DNA of 64,000 nt, taken from positions 124,001 to 188,000 of the forward strand of contig FWCC01000044.1 of the NCBI GenBank assembly GCA_900169235.1. The letters are read 5' to 3'. The DNA comes from Zarea fungicola (Eukaryota > Ascomycota > Sordariomycetes > Hypocreales > Cordycipitaceae). The notes beneath the pieces were generated by a model. That model saw only the letters and a list, made by a program, of their open reading frames with translations, ran no database searches and was not told the origin of the DNA. The translations under genes and the position numbers were made by a program. Positions 49,156-60,336 of the stretch are shown here, piece by piece. Position 1 is the first letter of the stretch. Each line of letters begins with the position of its first letter.

Positions 49156-51509
49156 GTCAGTGAGAAAGCCAGAGCCAGACATGTCACTTCTCGCCTTCCC
49201 TCAGCCACTGCCTCACATTTGGACCAAAGAAGAAATCTTCCCTCAGATAAAAAAATAATTTGCAGGCTAAACGCTACCAGGGAACTGGTATTGAAAAGTG
49301 CCAAACTGGAACCGTGGCGTTTGGCACGGTGGTGCGGCCAATCTCCGACGTCGAGAATGCAACGACTGGCGGGCATGGTGTTATTTGGATGCTGCAGTAT
49401 GGATCCCCAGACCTGGAAAAGCAAGATACAATCAGAGATGTAGCGGAACTTTTTATCGAACATGAATCTTTTTGGGAAACCCACGAGGAATTGTTTCAGC
49501 TGCTGCAATGTGTGCGAGAACGGGAGGGAGACATGCTTAATCGAGAATCCAGACATTTACTGGCCAAGAAGCTGCTTCAGTGCCGCATTACAGGCTGTAG
49601 TACACTCAGAAAAGCCGAGAAGGAGGCATTTGGGAGGGATAAAGTGCACCTTGAGAAACTATGCCAGGAAATGCAGCGGAATCTCGCGCAGTAGGACGGC
49701 GGGGTGTAGTTCAGCAAAGACGAGCTAAGCGGTGTTGCAGCGGCCGATATAGAGCGTACCAACAATCACAGCAAGAATACTGACCGGGATACAAAGCGGC
49801 AAGACAAGCTGTTTGTTGCATTTTGCCAATGGTGGGTACACGGCCGTCATTAGTTATGCCACCAGTCCCGAGACGCGCTGGAGAATGTACATTTGAAAAT
49901 GACAATGCCCCGGCGCGCAATGTACCGGTTATGCAAGAAATCTTGGAAAAGCGACAGAGGAAAGCCAAGATGCTGGGATTCACATCGCATGCCCATTTGC
50001 GAATGGAGACGAGGCTCCTTGTCTCACCGGAGAAACCACAAGCGTTGATTGACAATCTCACATCCGGCCTCAAGAGGCGTGCATGACAAGAGCTCAGCGT
50101 ATATCAAGAGTGCCGTTACAAAGACTTTGCTGTCAGGGGCATCAGCCAAGGCAACGTGGGCAGCAAGTTTCCGCCGTGGGATAACTAATACTACCGGCTC
50201 GCTGGAAACGGAGCACAATTTCAACATCGAGGCCTTTTCAGAGCATTTTCTTGTCGAGACCGTACCGGTGGCGATGTCGGGCACTTTAGAAACCTATCTG
50301 GGACTTAAATTTGTTGAGGTCCCGGCAGAAGAGCTCAAAAATGACAAATCCTGGCACGACAGTGTTCGGGTCTTCGCCGTTTGGGTCGTGCGACGGCCGG
50401 AGAGGTGCAGCTTTGTTGGCCACTCTACTCTGATTTGCTCCGGAGAGAAAACAAATTTCGTGGTGCGCACAATGTCACCATGGAGATTGTAAGTTGAACG
50501 GGCAGAGAAGGGCCTATTTCGCTGCGCACATGGCTTTTCATTTAGGGATATGAGAATCCGCACGGGTCTAGACAGTACCCGTCTACAATACTAATGACTG
50601 CGTTCCCTGTCGCCAGAGATACGGGTTGCGCCCTTCTAAAACATGGCGATGTAGTTGTAGTCTTTCATGGTAGGCTTGCCGATGCTGGCAATACTTCATG
50701 GAACGGAAGTTCTTTTGACTTACCAACATATTGTGCTTTCGCAGAGCTGGGACACGCTATTCATAGCCAAGTCGCTGGGACAAAGTACGTGCAGGTTCAC
50801 GGGACAAGCTTACCGCCCGATTTTGTGGAGATGCCCAGCATGATGGTTGAGAACTGGTGCTGGATGCCTGATGTCTTTGAGTCCCTCAGCAAACACTACA
50901 CACATATGCAACCGCAGAGTTTAGCCCAGTGGCAGATCCTCCACGAAAGGTGCCCCCCGCGATGGTAGCAGCGCCTATCAAGTATAGGTTCTCAGACGAG
51001 GCAGTGTGGTTCTTGTCTCAATTGTAAGTCGCACCTTCTACGGAGTAGGCTCGAAATGATTCAACAGCTGCACTTTTGTCATGATTGCGCTAACCAGGGT
51101 GGTGCCAAATTGTCCTGCAGATCGATCTCGTTGTACGATCTCAAGATCCACAGCTCGACCGCGGCAGAAGCTGCCAAGGCCTTAAATATACGCGAGATTT
51201 GGTGCGGTATTCACGAAGAAATGGAAAAATTTGACTACTCATGTAGAAGTGAAGGGGCCGCCATGGTTGGCTTTCATCATCTTGTTGGTAGCTACGATAT
51301 GGCGTACTTCTCTTATCCTTGGTAAGTCGATAGCTACTCAGCCAACGTGTAGCAGCAACGGCAGGCGGCTGATGTGGGTTTATTCTTTCTGTAATGAACT
51401 AGCTATGTGTTATTTGCGGCAAACAGTTTTGAAACGATATTTGCCGAGGATCGGAGCAATCATGCTGCCTGGGAGCGATATAGAACCGGCGTTTAGGAGC
51501 ATGGTGTAG
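49156..51509 (+). pseudogene. Decayed M3-family metallopeptidase (thimet oligopeptidase/saccharolysin type)
   Basis: Pieces of an M3A peptidase follow each other in order on the plus strand but in changing frames. N-terminal pieces are RELVLKSAKLE and RPISDVENAT; middle pieces are FENDNAPARNVPVM and LGLKFVEVPAEELKN. The zinc site HELGHAIH is rebuilt across a 75-nt intron (50670-50744), followed by FVEMPSMMVENWCW and the C-terminal ALNIREIW and FHHLVGSYDMAYF. Defects are TAG at 49692-49694 and at 49707-49709 (the latter where the family has Trp), an early frame change near 49310, a one-base loss near 50421 and another frame change near 50955. The active-site motif is intact, so decay looks recent or partial. 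A working member would be a roughly 700-residue intracellular oligopeptidase. Other M3 subtypes cannot be excluded. Confidence 0.8.
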
Positions 51510-51619
51510 CCACCCAGATTCGCTGCAGCTGTTGTAGGAACTTGCTAGGGCAGTAATCCTAGTAATCCTAGTAATTCTAGTAGTTCTTTTATAATGCCTA
51601 GGCTATATAGATAAATATA
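51510..51619. repeat. Short tandem repeat, 9-bp unit AGTAATCCT, beside LTR stack
   Basis: About four copies of AGTAATCCT/AGTAATTCT at 51552-51587. The same unit in reverse complement (AGAATTACT) occurs at 62846-62881, also just left of an LTR-like relic. Confidence 0.8.
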
Positions 51620-51624
51620 GCTGC

Positions 51625-52231
51625 TATTAGACCTTAAAAGGTCCTCTTATTATAACTTAGTAAGAGTTACGTAAATATTAGGGTACTAATAAAGGTATTA
51701 TAGAGCCTAATAATATAAGGCATATAATAAAGGACTAGGTATATAGATCTAAGCTAGCTTTAACCTTAAAGGGAGAAGCTAGTAATAATTCCTTTAGCTA
51801 TATAGGACCTACCTATATATATTATAAATATAAGCACTCCCTTCTTAAAAGCCCTTATAGTATAATAGGGTTATTACTAGGAATAGTAATATACTGCTCT
51901 TAACTATTAAGATAGCTAGTAGGGCTCGTGTCACGCCTAAATAGCCTAATAGAAGGTCTATAAAGGTAGGAAGATATAAGGTTAATGTTCTATCTAACTA
52001 GCTAGGAATAGCTCTATAGAAGCTATATATGACCTAGCTAGCGTTACGTGTAGCTGCTAGAACCGGCAGACTTCACATGTGACAGTTCGTGACTACTACG
52101 TTCCTCACTAATATAGTATGCAGCAAGAAGCAGTAAGATGGTTGATTCTCTATCTAACTACTAGCTAGCGGCGAGGAGCCCATCATTTATGACTCTGAGG
52201 CTGCCACAAGTGGCAGCCTTCACATGTGACA
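51625..52231 (+). mobile_element. Solo LTR with later insertions inside
   Basis: Outer LTR of the TGTCAGACC...CATGTGACA family. The 5-bp sequence GCTGC precedes it (51620-51624) and follows it (52232-52236), a perfect target duplication. Its start reads TATTAG, which is TGTCAG after G-to-A and C-to-T changes. It is 607 bp against 253 bp for the clean copy at 52273, because about 190 bp (roughly 51680-51868, similar to 62955-63115) and a second LTR (51929-52084) sit inside. Confidence 0.82.
51929..52084 (+). mobile_element. Small solo LTR nested in the outer LTR
   Basis: Runs from TGTCACGCC to CATGTGACA, 156 bp. It is flanked by GCTCG (51924-51928) and GTTCG (52085-52089), a target duplication differing by one C-to-T change. 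After 52089 the outer LTR resumes (GACTACTACGTTCCTCAC). Confidence 0.75.
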
Positions 52232-52272
52232 GCTGCACTTATTCGTTTTAGAAAAATTATCAAGATTACCAT

Positions 52273-52525
52273 TGTCAGACCTTAAAGGGTCCTCACGCTA
52301 TGACTTGACGGAGGTCAAGTCTAACGGGGCTACCGGTAGAATTAGCGATACACTGCTCTTAACTATTGAGATAGCCAGCAGGGTTCGTGATTACTACCTT
52401 CCTCACTGTCAATATATGCAGCAAGAAGTAGTGAAGTGATGATTGTTGATTACTCTAGCCAGTGACTCGGGGCCTGTTACTTATGGCCCTGAGGCCGCCA
52501 CAAATAGCGGCCCCTGCATGTGACA
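52273..52525 (+). mobile_element. Solo LTR with intact target duplication
   Basis: 253 bp from TGTCAGACC to CATGTGACA with ACCAT on both sides (52268-52272 and 52526-52530). Little RIP decay compared with the copies at 43511 and 51625. No internal retrotransposon genes remain nearby, so it is a solo LTR left by recombination. Confidence 0.88.
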
Positions 52526-52530
52526 ACCAT

Positions 52531-53567
52531 TCTGTGCGTACATCTTGCAAGTAAGGGAGGATGAAAATCCCTCCATGTAGGATTGTGGAAATGAAAACAA
52601 GGAAAAAAGTATGAGTCGCTCAGCAGTGGCAAGTTTCCCACAATGTTAGATTAGATGGCCGTGGATTGATGAGTAGGTGTGTGTAAGGACGAGGGTGCTA
52701 GGTAACCACTCGGCCATAGAGACCATCAAAAGATCAAGTAATAACCAGCCGTGGCCAGATATCCCTAGCATCCAATATATACCTTCTAGGTCCCTGACAG
52801 TGTGTCTTTGTAAACAGGAAGACCTCGTCTTTACAATACATATTACTGAATTATGCAAAGAAAAAATCTTAAGAGCAGCCTTTTGTGAGCCTGTCCACCA
52901 AGACCTACAACTTGCTTGTCGCTAAGTACCTTTAATTTCGTTGTCAAAATCTGATATGAGTACTGCATATAGAAATTTTTATAACATAACTCAACTCTGC
53001 ACGATGTAACAAGGTGTGGAAACGCAGGTCCCCATCGTAGCATTTTCGAGCCCCATGCAATTACTTCAACCCACCTACTTCGGCCTACTAAGCTCCATCT
53101 GGTGGTTCTACAGTCCCAGTATGACTTTTTTGCATGCCCTTGTATGTCCGCTCTGATTGGTTCCATTTCCTACGGGTGATGGATGCCAGTAGAAAGGTAT
53201 GATAGGACACAACACGGCTAGCATCGCCGCCAAGTTTCACATATTGGCGATTAGGAAAATCCATTTTGCCAGTTGAAACTGAGAAAGGATACAGGAGGTA
53301 CAGGAGACTCAGGACGGTCTGCCGGCGCTGGCCGTGGCCGGAAAAAGTTGATGGATTGGACACGCATAGCTGGTCGGTTCTCCATGCGAGCAACCCTCTT
53401 GTGCTTGATCATGTTAACTTCGGCATTCCCTATACAGACACGAGTGGCAAGTTGCTTCCCTAACTTGAAGATATCGTGTTACAGTCCGTGTTGCGTAAAG
53501 ATTGGTAACAACAGCGCAATTCTTTACTTGTTGCGTTCCAAATATTTCAACCGACGATAGATGCATG
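52531..53567. other. Intergenic, about 1 kb
   Basis: 3' flank of the histidine kinase gene. Open frames on both strands without recognisable domains. Confidence 0.45.
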
Positions 53568-56500
53568 TCAGCCAGTCTGAAATTTCGGAAAGAACTTCTT
53601 CACACCCCGGTCGAGACCTTTCATGGCCATAGGTTTGACGAAGTAGCAGACTGCACCAATTTCTTCGGCCGTTTCGCGATCCGCCGGGCTATCTTGCCCC
53701 GTGACGATGAAAACGACACTCTTCACCCACTTATTTTCATATTCCAGGCGTCGAATCTGCCGTGTAGCTTCGAAACCATCGCAGCGTGGCATTTGCAAGT
53801 CCATGAGAATCAGCTGAATCCCCGTCCCTTCTCCAGTGGCCACCAGAGACTGTTGCTTTGAGAAAATCTGCACAGCCTCTATGCCGTTCGTGGCGAGGTG
53901 GAATGGCAGCCCGCGCTTGATGCAGTACATTTGCATGACCCGTAGGTTGATGACATTGTCGTCGACCAGCAGTGCTGAGGGTTTCGAGATAGTTGAAGGA
54001 AATGGCGTGGGATGAATTGGTCCATATTTTGCACAGATGGCTTGCTCCGTATCGAAATTCCGGAGCAGGAAGCTGCTCATGTCGCTTGCAGGTGATTCAA
54101 CGACGCATTCGCTCAGGCGATCTGAAGCATCGGTTTCACCAGTTGTGCTTGGGCTGCTGTCTCTTGTTATTGAAGGAATTGACTGAACTGCAGCATCTTG
54201 AAGTCGCGAATGGCGCCTGCTTGTAGCTTCGATTCTGGAAAAACACTCGTCTGCTTCCTGGAGTGCCAAGGCCATCTTTGAAGTTGAAAAGGGTCCGCAG
54301 AGATGAATGAGGTTGTTGCGAGCCTGGTTCAACCCCTGCATTTTTTCTAGCGACGGGACGAGATGAATGACAACTTGATTTTCTGATATTTGCGACAGAC
54401 ACTGTTCAAGCTGCTCGGAGTCTGACATGAAATCGAGAATTACGCAGCACCTATCGTCTTCATTTTCCGACAACGAAACCCCTTCAGAAAGGAGATATCG
54501 AGAAAAGTAGTCACATAATGAGTTTGAATTTGTCTCGGACCGCTTGATGGAATATGTATAAGGTAGGCTCTTCAACGTATGGGACAAGACTTGTGGAGGA
54601 AGGTTGGTGGCCTGACAGTCTACTTCACGAAACGTGGCTCTGAAGTGAGATCCACGTCCAACTTCCGATGATATTAGAGCAACTGAGCCATAAAGCAGCG
54701 ACGCAAACTTCGATGCCAGTGTCAGACCCAATCCTGCACCCACTGAATGGGCTGTGGCCTTTTCATACGCCTCGAATACACGTTGCTGGTTCTCAAGATG
54801 GATGCCGCATCCAGTGTCCTCGATGTCGACAATGAGCTCCTTGGAATCCGGCTTGAGTAATAGGGTCACTGCTACAACGCCATCTGGGGTGTTTTGTACG
54901 GCGTTTGTTACCAGTGGAAGCAAGCTGTCCCGGAGCAGGCTTAGGTCGACACGAAATTTGGGGCAGTTTGGTGGCAAGTCGTGAAAGAAGAAGACAGAAG
55001 ATCCGTAGCGCCAGTCTCCAGTAGCGGCCTTTATCATGTGGTTCAGGATTTCCGTCTCGAGCTCGAATGTGGTGTGATTTGCATAATGTCGCTCAGCCAT
55101 GGCTATATCGGCCCATCTATTGAGAGTAATCATGCTGTTGACAATGGTGATTAGATCTTGTCCAGCAGATCGAATATTGTCGAGATATGCTGTCGAGCTC
55201 ACAGACTTGGTCGTTGCGTCTACGCTGGGCAGTGTCCGTAATATGAGCTCTTCGGCTAGCAGTTCCACAGACCCAAGGATGCCGTGGATCGGCGTTCGGA
55301 GCTGGTGAGAAAAGCCGCGAAGAAACTTTTCCTTGGTCGCCATGACTTCTGTCAGGAGGCGTCTGTGCCAAATTTGTGAGGCAATGTTAGCGCATGTCTG
55401 AATAAACCAGGTGTCAATGTCGTCGAAGACGAGACGGAAATCCTTGGACGCTACCACAAGCAAGGATGGTCCTGAAATGAACTCGCAGGGTGCGGCTAGG
55501 ACGCGCACCACCTTGGTTGATGGCAGCTCCTGGTTATTGTAGTTGGCAATGAAGTCGTCGAGATAAGCTGTATCTTCCCATACGCCGTCTGCGAGATCGG
55601 CCAACGGGATGGCATCATTATTCTCAACATGGACCTTGCCACTTTTACAGGGTTGGACGGTAATGGTAGCTTCAGGGTAGGTCGCTTGCAGAATACGAAC
55701 AACAGGTTCCTCGGACACTGCAGCTTCTGCCTCGCGCTGTGCCTTGAAGATGAGTTCAGACATTTGACGGCGGTCCCTTTGGCGTCTTGCTCTCGCGCAA
55801 TGGACAATGTCGGAGACGACCCAGTCAGCCAGGCGCGCGAGAGTCTGCTGCTGCAGTTTGTTTAGAGGTTCCTGGGGTGTGCTTGCAGCAACGCAGAGCG
55901 AGCCAATAGCGACGCATTCGCCAGACTCGTTCTGTAAACGGAGCGGCGCTCCAGCGTAGGATCTGAGGCCACCAGCCTCGGCGTAGGGCGACTCTTTAAA
56001 TCTCCAGTCCTCCATCATATTTGGCAGAAGAAAGACGCTCTTGATAAACATTTAGCAATGGCCTGGTAACGGCGACAGGGGAATACCTACTCCCGGAGGC
56101 TGTGTGACGGTATGCGCGCAGATGGTTTCACCACGCGGAAGAATACCCAGAGGAAGGCCGAGCGAAGCTAGGCGAATATAGAAGTTGATGTCGAGAATGC
56201 CAATAACGACAAACTCCCAGCCCGTGGATTCCTGGGCCAGGAGGACCTTTTCCTGGAGCCCGGACAAGAATTCTGTTTCGTCCAGGAGACCGCGGGTGTA
56301 GTACCAGAGCATGCATACACGAAGCCGCTCATCTTCGGCCAGAAAGGGGCGCAGGTAACGATACCCGCCACATGACTGTACTTCTGGGATTTCTGATGGC
56401 GAAAAGTCTGCCGCCGGGAGAGGGTAAAATGTGTCCTGCGCATCCGGCGGCCAAGCAGCGACTGGGTGTTCAACGCTGTCGGGATCGTAGATAGGCCAGA

Positions 56501-56603
56501 CAGTCTTGGGGCGCGTCGACGGGACCTCATGTTTGGAGCGCAAGACGGCGGCATCAGTTCTGGGGAAGAACGGTTTGCGCTGCGGCGCCTTGCCAGAAGC
56601 CAT
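53568..56603 (-). CDS. Hybrid histidine kinase
   Basis: Two exons, 56603-56091 and 56039-53568, give 994 residues; the start is the only ATG in frame before the conserved part. Residues about 80-260 form a GAF-like sensor region (TICAHTVTQPPG, then YAGAPLRLQNESGECVAIGS). The phosphoacceptor His416 sits in FLRGFSHQLRTPIHGILGS. The ATPase domain has NAVQNTPDG and DTGCGIHLENQQRVFEAYEK, then GAGLGLTLASKFASLLYGS. A receiver domain closes the protein with ALLVDDNVINLRVM, phospho-Asp918 in LILMDLQMPRCDG, and the conserved FVKPMAMKG. No membrane helix is seen, so it is a cytosolic sensor expected to pass phosphate through a Ypd1-type carrier to response regulators. The signal it senses and its fungal kinase group were not determined. 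Confidence 0.93.
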
Positions 56604-57076
56604 GGCCAAAAGAATGGAGGCAAAGGTGCAGGCTTTTGGTTCAGGCGGAAAGAAATTCACCACCCAAGACGAGAAACTGGGAATGGCAAATGACGGAGCT
56701 GGGGAGAAACCCGGCGATTACCCGCAATCCAGCTCAATGGGCTTGGCTCGCGGGGTTTGCTGTGTGTACTGCTAAAATGCTGCCCATGCTGCCGGATTCT
56801 GCACCTGTTTGCACTCACGCTACAGAAAGCTGCGATTCCAAGCAACGTCTCCGATCTCTGACCCCAGCAAATATCGTGTGGCGGACACTTTGCACTAGCC
56901 AAGAAAGTTGATTGCGTCAGTAGCCCATTACGGAGCAGATGCTCCGCCCTCCGAGTTTTCGTGCGGCAGAGTTGCTATTACTACCGGATCCGCCGGTTGA
57001 ATAAACGCATTCAGCTCATGAACTATAAGTAGTGGCTTGCTGTAATTGTTTTATTCGAAAAGTTTTTCACGAAATG
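56604..57076. promoter_or_regulatory. Upstream region of the histidine kinase gene
   Basis: About 470 bp up to the transposon island. Open frames on both strands are simple extensions without domains. No named site. Confidence 0.4.
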
Positions 57077-57363
57077 TACAAAGGTCGCTTTTAAAAGTCG
57101 TGTCTTACGCTAATAACTTACGCTAGTCTAGAAGGGGCTAGTTATATATAAAATAAGTAGGGATTAGCCCCTTCCTTCCTTATACTTATTCCCTCCTTCT
57201 AGCTTGATGATTATTTTAACGTGCTGTGGTAGGCGTTCTATCTAGGCCTATATCCTTTTTTAAGGTAATTCCTACTAGGCTTCCTACTATATTATAATGG
57301 CTTCTTAATGACTTTTTAGAGTGCCTTTTTCAGTAGTTACCCTCTTTATATATAGCTAGGTAG

Positions 57364-57589
57364 TGTCAAGGTCAGAGGACGACGGGTAGGACGGGGAGCA
57401 ATCAGGCGGGTTGAATTAGATTCTATTGCTACGGATAGGCACTGTTCAGGCAGGTCAGGCTCTATTTACAAGACGTAGCTTGAAGAGCTACAATCAGAAG
57501 CCAGCAAGATTCTAACTAGATACACGGTTCGGCGCGTGCGCACGTGATGGCAGCTACAGGGTAGGCCTCGACTTGGACCAGCTGTGACA
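57364..57589 (+). mobile_element. Solo LTR with target duplication, not RIP-altered
   Basis: 226 bp starting TGTCAAGGTC and ending CCAGCTGTGACA, flanked by GGTAG at 57359-57363 and 57590-57594. It keeps normal GC content inside AT-rich surroundings, so it arrived after the host sequence decayed or was too short for RIP. Confidence 0.85.
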
Positions 57590-57813
57590 GGTAGGCTTAA
57601 TAGGGTTAAGATTAGGGCTATTACCTAGCTATAGTAGCCACTAGACCTAATAACTATTATAGACTTATTATTATATATAGTAGTTATAATAGGGAGCCTT
57701 ATCCTCTTATATAATAGTTCTTAGCCTAGCTATAGTATAGGCTTTTATAAAGGGTATTAGTTTAGGTACTAAGACCTTTATCTAATATATATACTAGTTA
57801 ATTCCTTACTTAG

Positions 57814-58017
57814 TGTCACGGTCGGAGCCTATTGGATCTTCACAGTTAGGGTGACTGAGAATTGTCTATATTTGCTTAAGGAGAAGAAGGATCTAACTAG
57901 CTATGAGGTCACTACGAGTTCCTATAGGGGTAGCTGTGAGATCCCTGTTGGCTCCACCGTGTGTATAATGTACGCGGCGCAGTCGCGTACCTTCCAGCGA
58001 GGCCTGGGCCTGTGACA
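57814..58017 (+). mobile_element. Probable second solo LTR, related ends
   Basis: 204 bp from TGTCACGGTC to GGCCTGTGACA, with ends like those of the LTR at 57364, and a TATA-type word inside. Its GC content contrasts with the flanks. The bases beside it (CTTAG and ATATT) do not match, so no target duplication supports the call. Confidence 0.55.
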
Positions 58018-58168
58018 ATATTTTACTTATTAAAATAGCTAGATAATTTAATAAAGCCTATATTTTTATTTAATTAATTAATCCTAGAATTTAGTTACCT
58101 TATAAGTAACTTCTTATACTACTTACCTATATTATAAGGCCTTATAACTTTTTATAATAATTCTACTA

Positions 58169-60029
58169 ACGTAGTTCACGGGTGAGCGGGCCACATAGGT
58201 CAGTGGGCTAGTTTGCGTTTTTTTTTAATTAAATATATGTAAACCTTAATAATTTAATAATGGAAAATGGTTTCCACGTCAAATAAAGCAAATATTATCT
58301 TAGCCATTTAAGTATTAGAGAAAGACCCTAAATTAAGCGTCTAAGCCATAGCGCGAACCTATAATGTGTCCTAAACAACACTTAAGCGTCGGCGATAGAA
58401 TATACTAAGCCAGGCCAATATAACTTTAAAAGTTCAAAGATTGACTATTAATAAAGAAAAATTACTTATTTAATATATTATTGACCTAGATTCCTGATCT
58501 TAGCCGCCGCGCCTATGTGACGTGGAAGTTATGGTGAATTGGTTGCTAGAGCTATAATACAATATTTTAGTTAGAAGGAACTAGGTTATAAGCTTTATTA
58601 GATAATATCTAGAGGTCATTATACATTTATTGCATTAGATTGACTATTAAAGAGCCTAATGCAAAGATCTAAATATTTTTAAAGGCTGGTTTTAGCTTAT
58701 AGAGAATATAATTATAAAATATAGCATATAGGACATAAATATATATAACTTTAATAAGACTGGCTTTATAATAGGCTTAATAATATTAAAAATAATCATT
58801 ATAGGCTTAGAAAGACGTTAAAAAGGTTAAAAAATATAACCTAGAAATTGAATATAGATGATAGTTATATAGTGCATTAGTGTAGTTAGTGCTATTCTCC
58901 TGCCTTTTATCATTATTATAGCCAAAACCTACCTCTCTTCCTAGTATAAAAATAGTCTATTACCACATATATAGGCTATTTCTATATTAGAAAATAAATA
59001 GATAATAAATAAAAAGGGCCTTAACTAGCTAAAATACTTTAATTAGCATTTAAAAACAAGGAATACTAGTACTTATTGCCTCCTAATCCTTAATAGTTAT
59101 AAGAGTCACTAGTTAGTAGAATTTAAGTTATATTATAAGGCAAATAATATAATTATATTATATATGCTGGCTTATTTATTATATATACTTTAGCCGCTTA
59201 ATGTTGCCTGCTTTTAGCTATTAAAATAGGTATATAGTTAAGTAATTAATGATTTAATAAGAGCCTAGGTAACCTTAATTACTAAGGAGGAATTTCTACC
59301 TGTATTTTATAGTATATATAAAGCTACTATAATAGAAAAAAATTTCCTTATAGGTTTCTATAGTGCTAGTATTTAGCCTTTTAATCTAAAATATATTATT
59401 TTATAATTAGATATAGTATTATATATACCTTTGCCTCTTAGGACCTTAGGTAGGCTTGAACTTCCTTGGCTTCTATAAACGCCTAATAACCTAATAGAGG
59501 CTTTATTATATATAGAATATATTAAGAAGAGGATAAGAAACCATTAAAGTAGCTTACTAGTAGAAATTATTAAGAGTTTAACGCAAATATTAAAGTATAT
59601 AATAAAAGCACTATAATAGATAGTCCTTATATAAGACCAACTTAGGGAGCTAGAGGCAGTAAATGAACGGCTTTCTTAGCGCCAATGCATTAAAAAAAAA
59701 CGTTTATAGAGTAAAGGATCTCTTACTCTAGAGGCTGGTAAAAATTTAGCTGCTTAATCTTAGGTTAAGGTTAAGAAAAAGCGCGCTAAAGCTAAAAGTT
59801 CTAGTTAGCTAAAATGCAATAAATCGCGCTACTGGCGATATAGTAATTATAGTGAAATTAGCCATAATTCTAAAATATATAAAGAGATAATAGAAATTAC
59901 TTCTTTAGAGGATTTTAAGTAGCTTTTATTATTTAGATTTTATTTTATTTTATAGTGGTTGGCTATATACTATGGTGTCATGGTAGGTGGCCCACTGACC
60001 CGTGTGGCCCGCTCACCCGTGAACTACGT
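58169..60029 (+). mobile_element. Pot2/Fot1-like (pogo-type) transposon, RIP-inactivated, copy A
   Basis: 1,861 bp flanked by TA (58167-58168 and 60030-60031). Both ends carry an inverted repeat of about 43 bp beginning ACGTAGTTCACGGGTGAG. Length, terminal repeat length and TA target fit Pot2 of Magnaporthe and the Fot1 family of fungal Tc1/mariner-pogo elements. On the plus strand near 58296-58410 the helix-turn-helix start of a pogo transposase is readable (LEKDPKLSV, ARTYNV) but broken by TAA codons that look like CAA or CGA turned by C-to-T change. No intact transposase frame is left. Confidence 0.9.
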
Positions 60030-60336
60030 TAGGTATTGCTATTAATATATCTCTATTAATCTAGGAGAAGGCCTTTCTTAGGCCTTCAGACATGGTCGTT
60101 GATTCGCCCTAATATAATAGGCGCTAAGATTAAAATACTAGCTTTTAGTAGCTCTACTATAAGGATGGTATAGGTCTTCTCTTAGCTATACCTATTATAT
60201 TATAGCTTTACTATTATAAGGCTACTAATTTCTAGCGTTCTTTTTAATAGCCTACTAGACTATAGAGTATTAATAAGATATTTATCTTTAAGGTTAATTA
60301 GTATAATATTTAGGTTAAAGCCTTACTTAATAGCTA

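Noticed and set aside
50670..50744. Apparent loss of the first His of the HExxH site in the M3 peptidase (reading FAELGH)
   Set aside because: The unspliced reading frame runs through a 75-nt intron. Removing it joins CAT G to AG CTG and restores the HELGH motif, so the site is not mutated.
31566..56603. A secondary-metabolite or effector gene cluster
   Set aside because: No backbone synthase, tailoring enzymes or grouped secreted genes; neighbours are housekeeping or regulatory genes with separate promoters.
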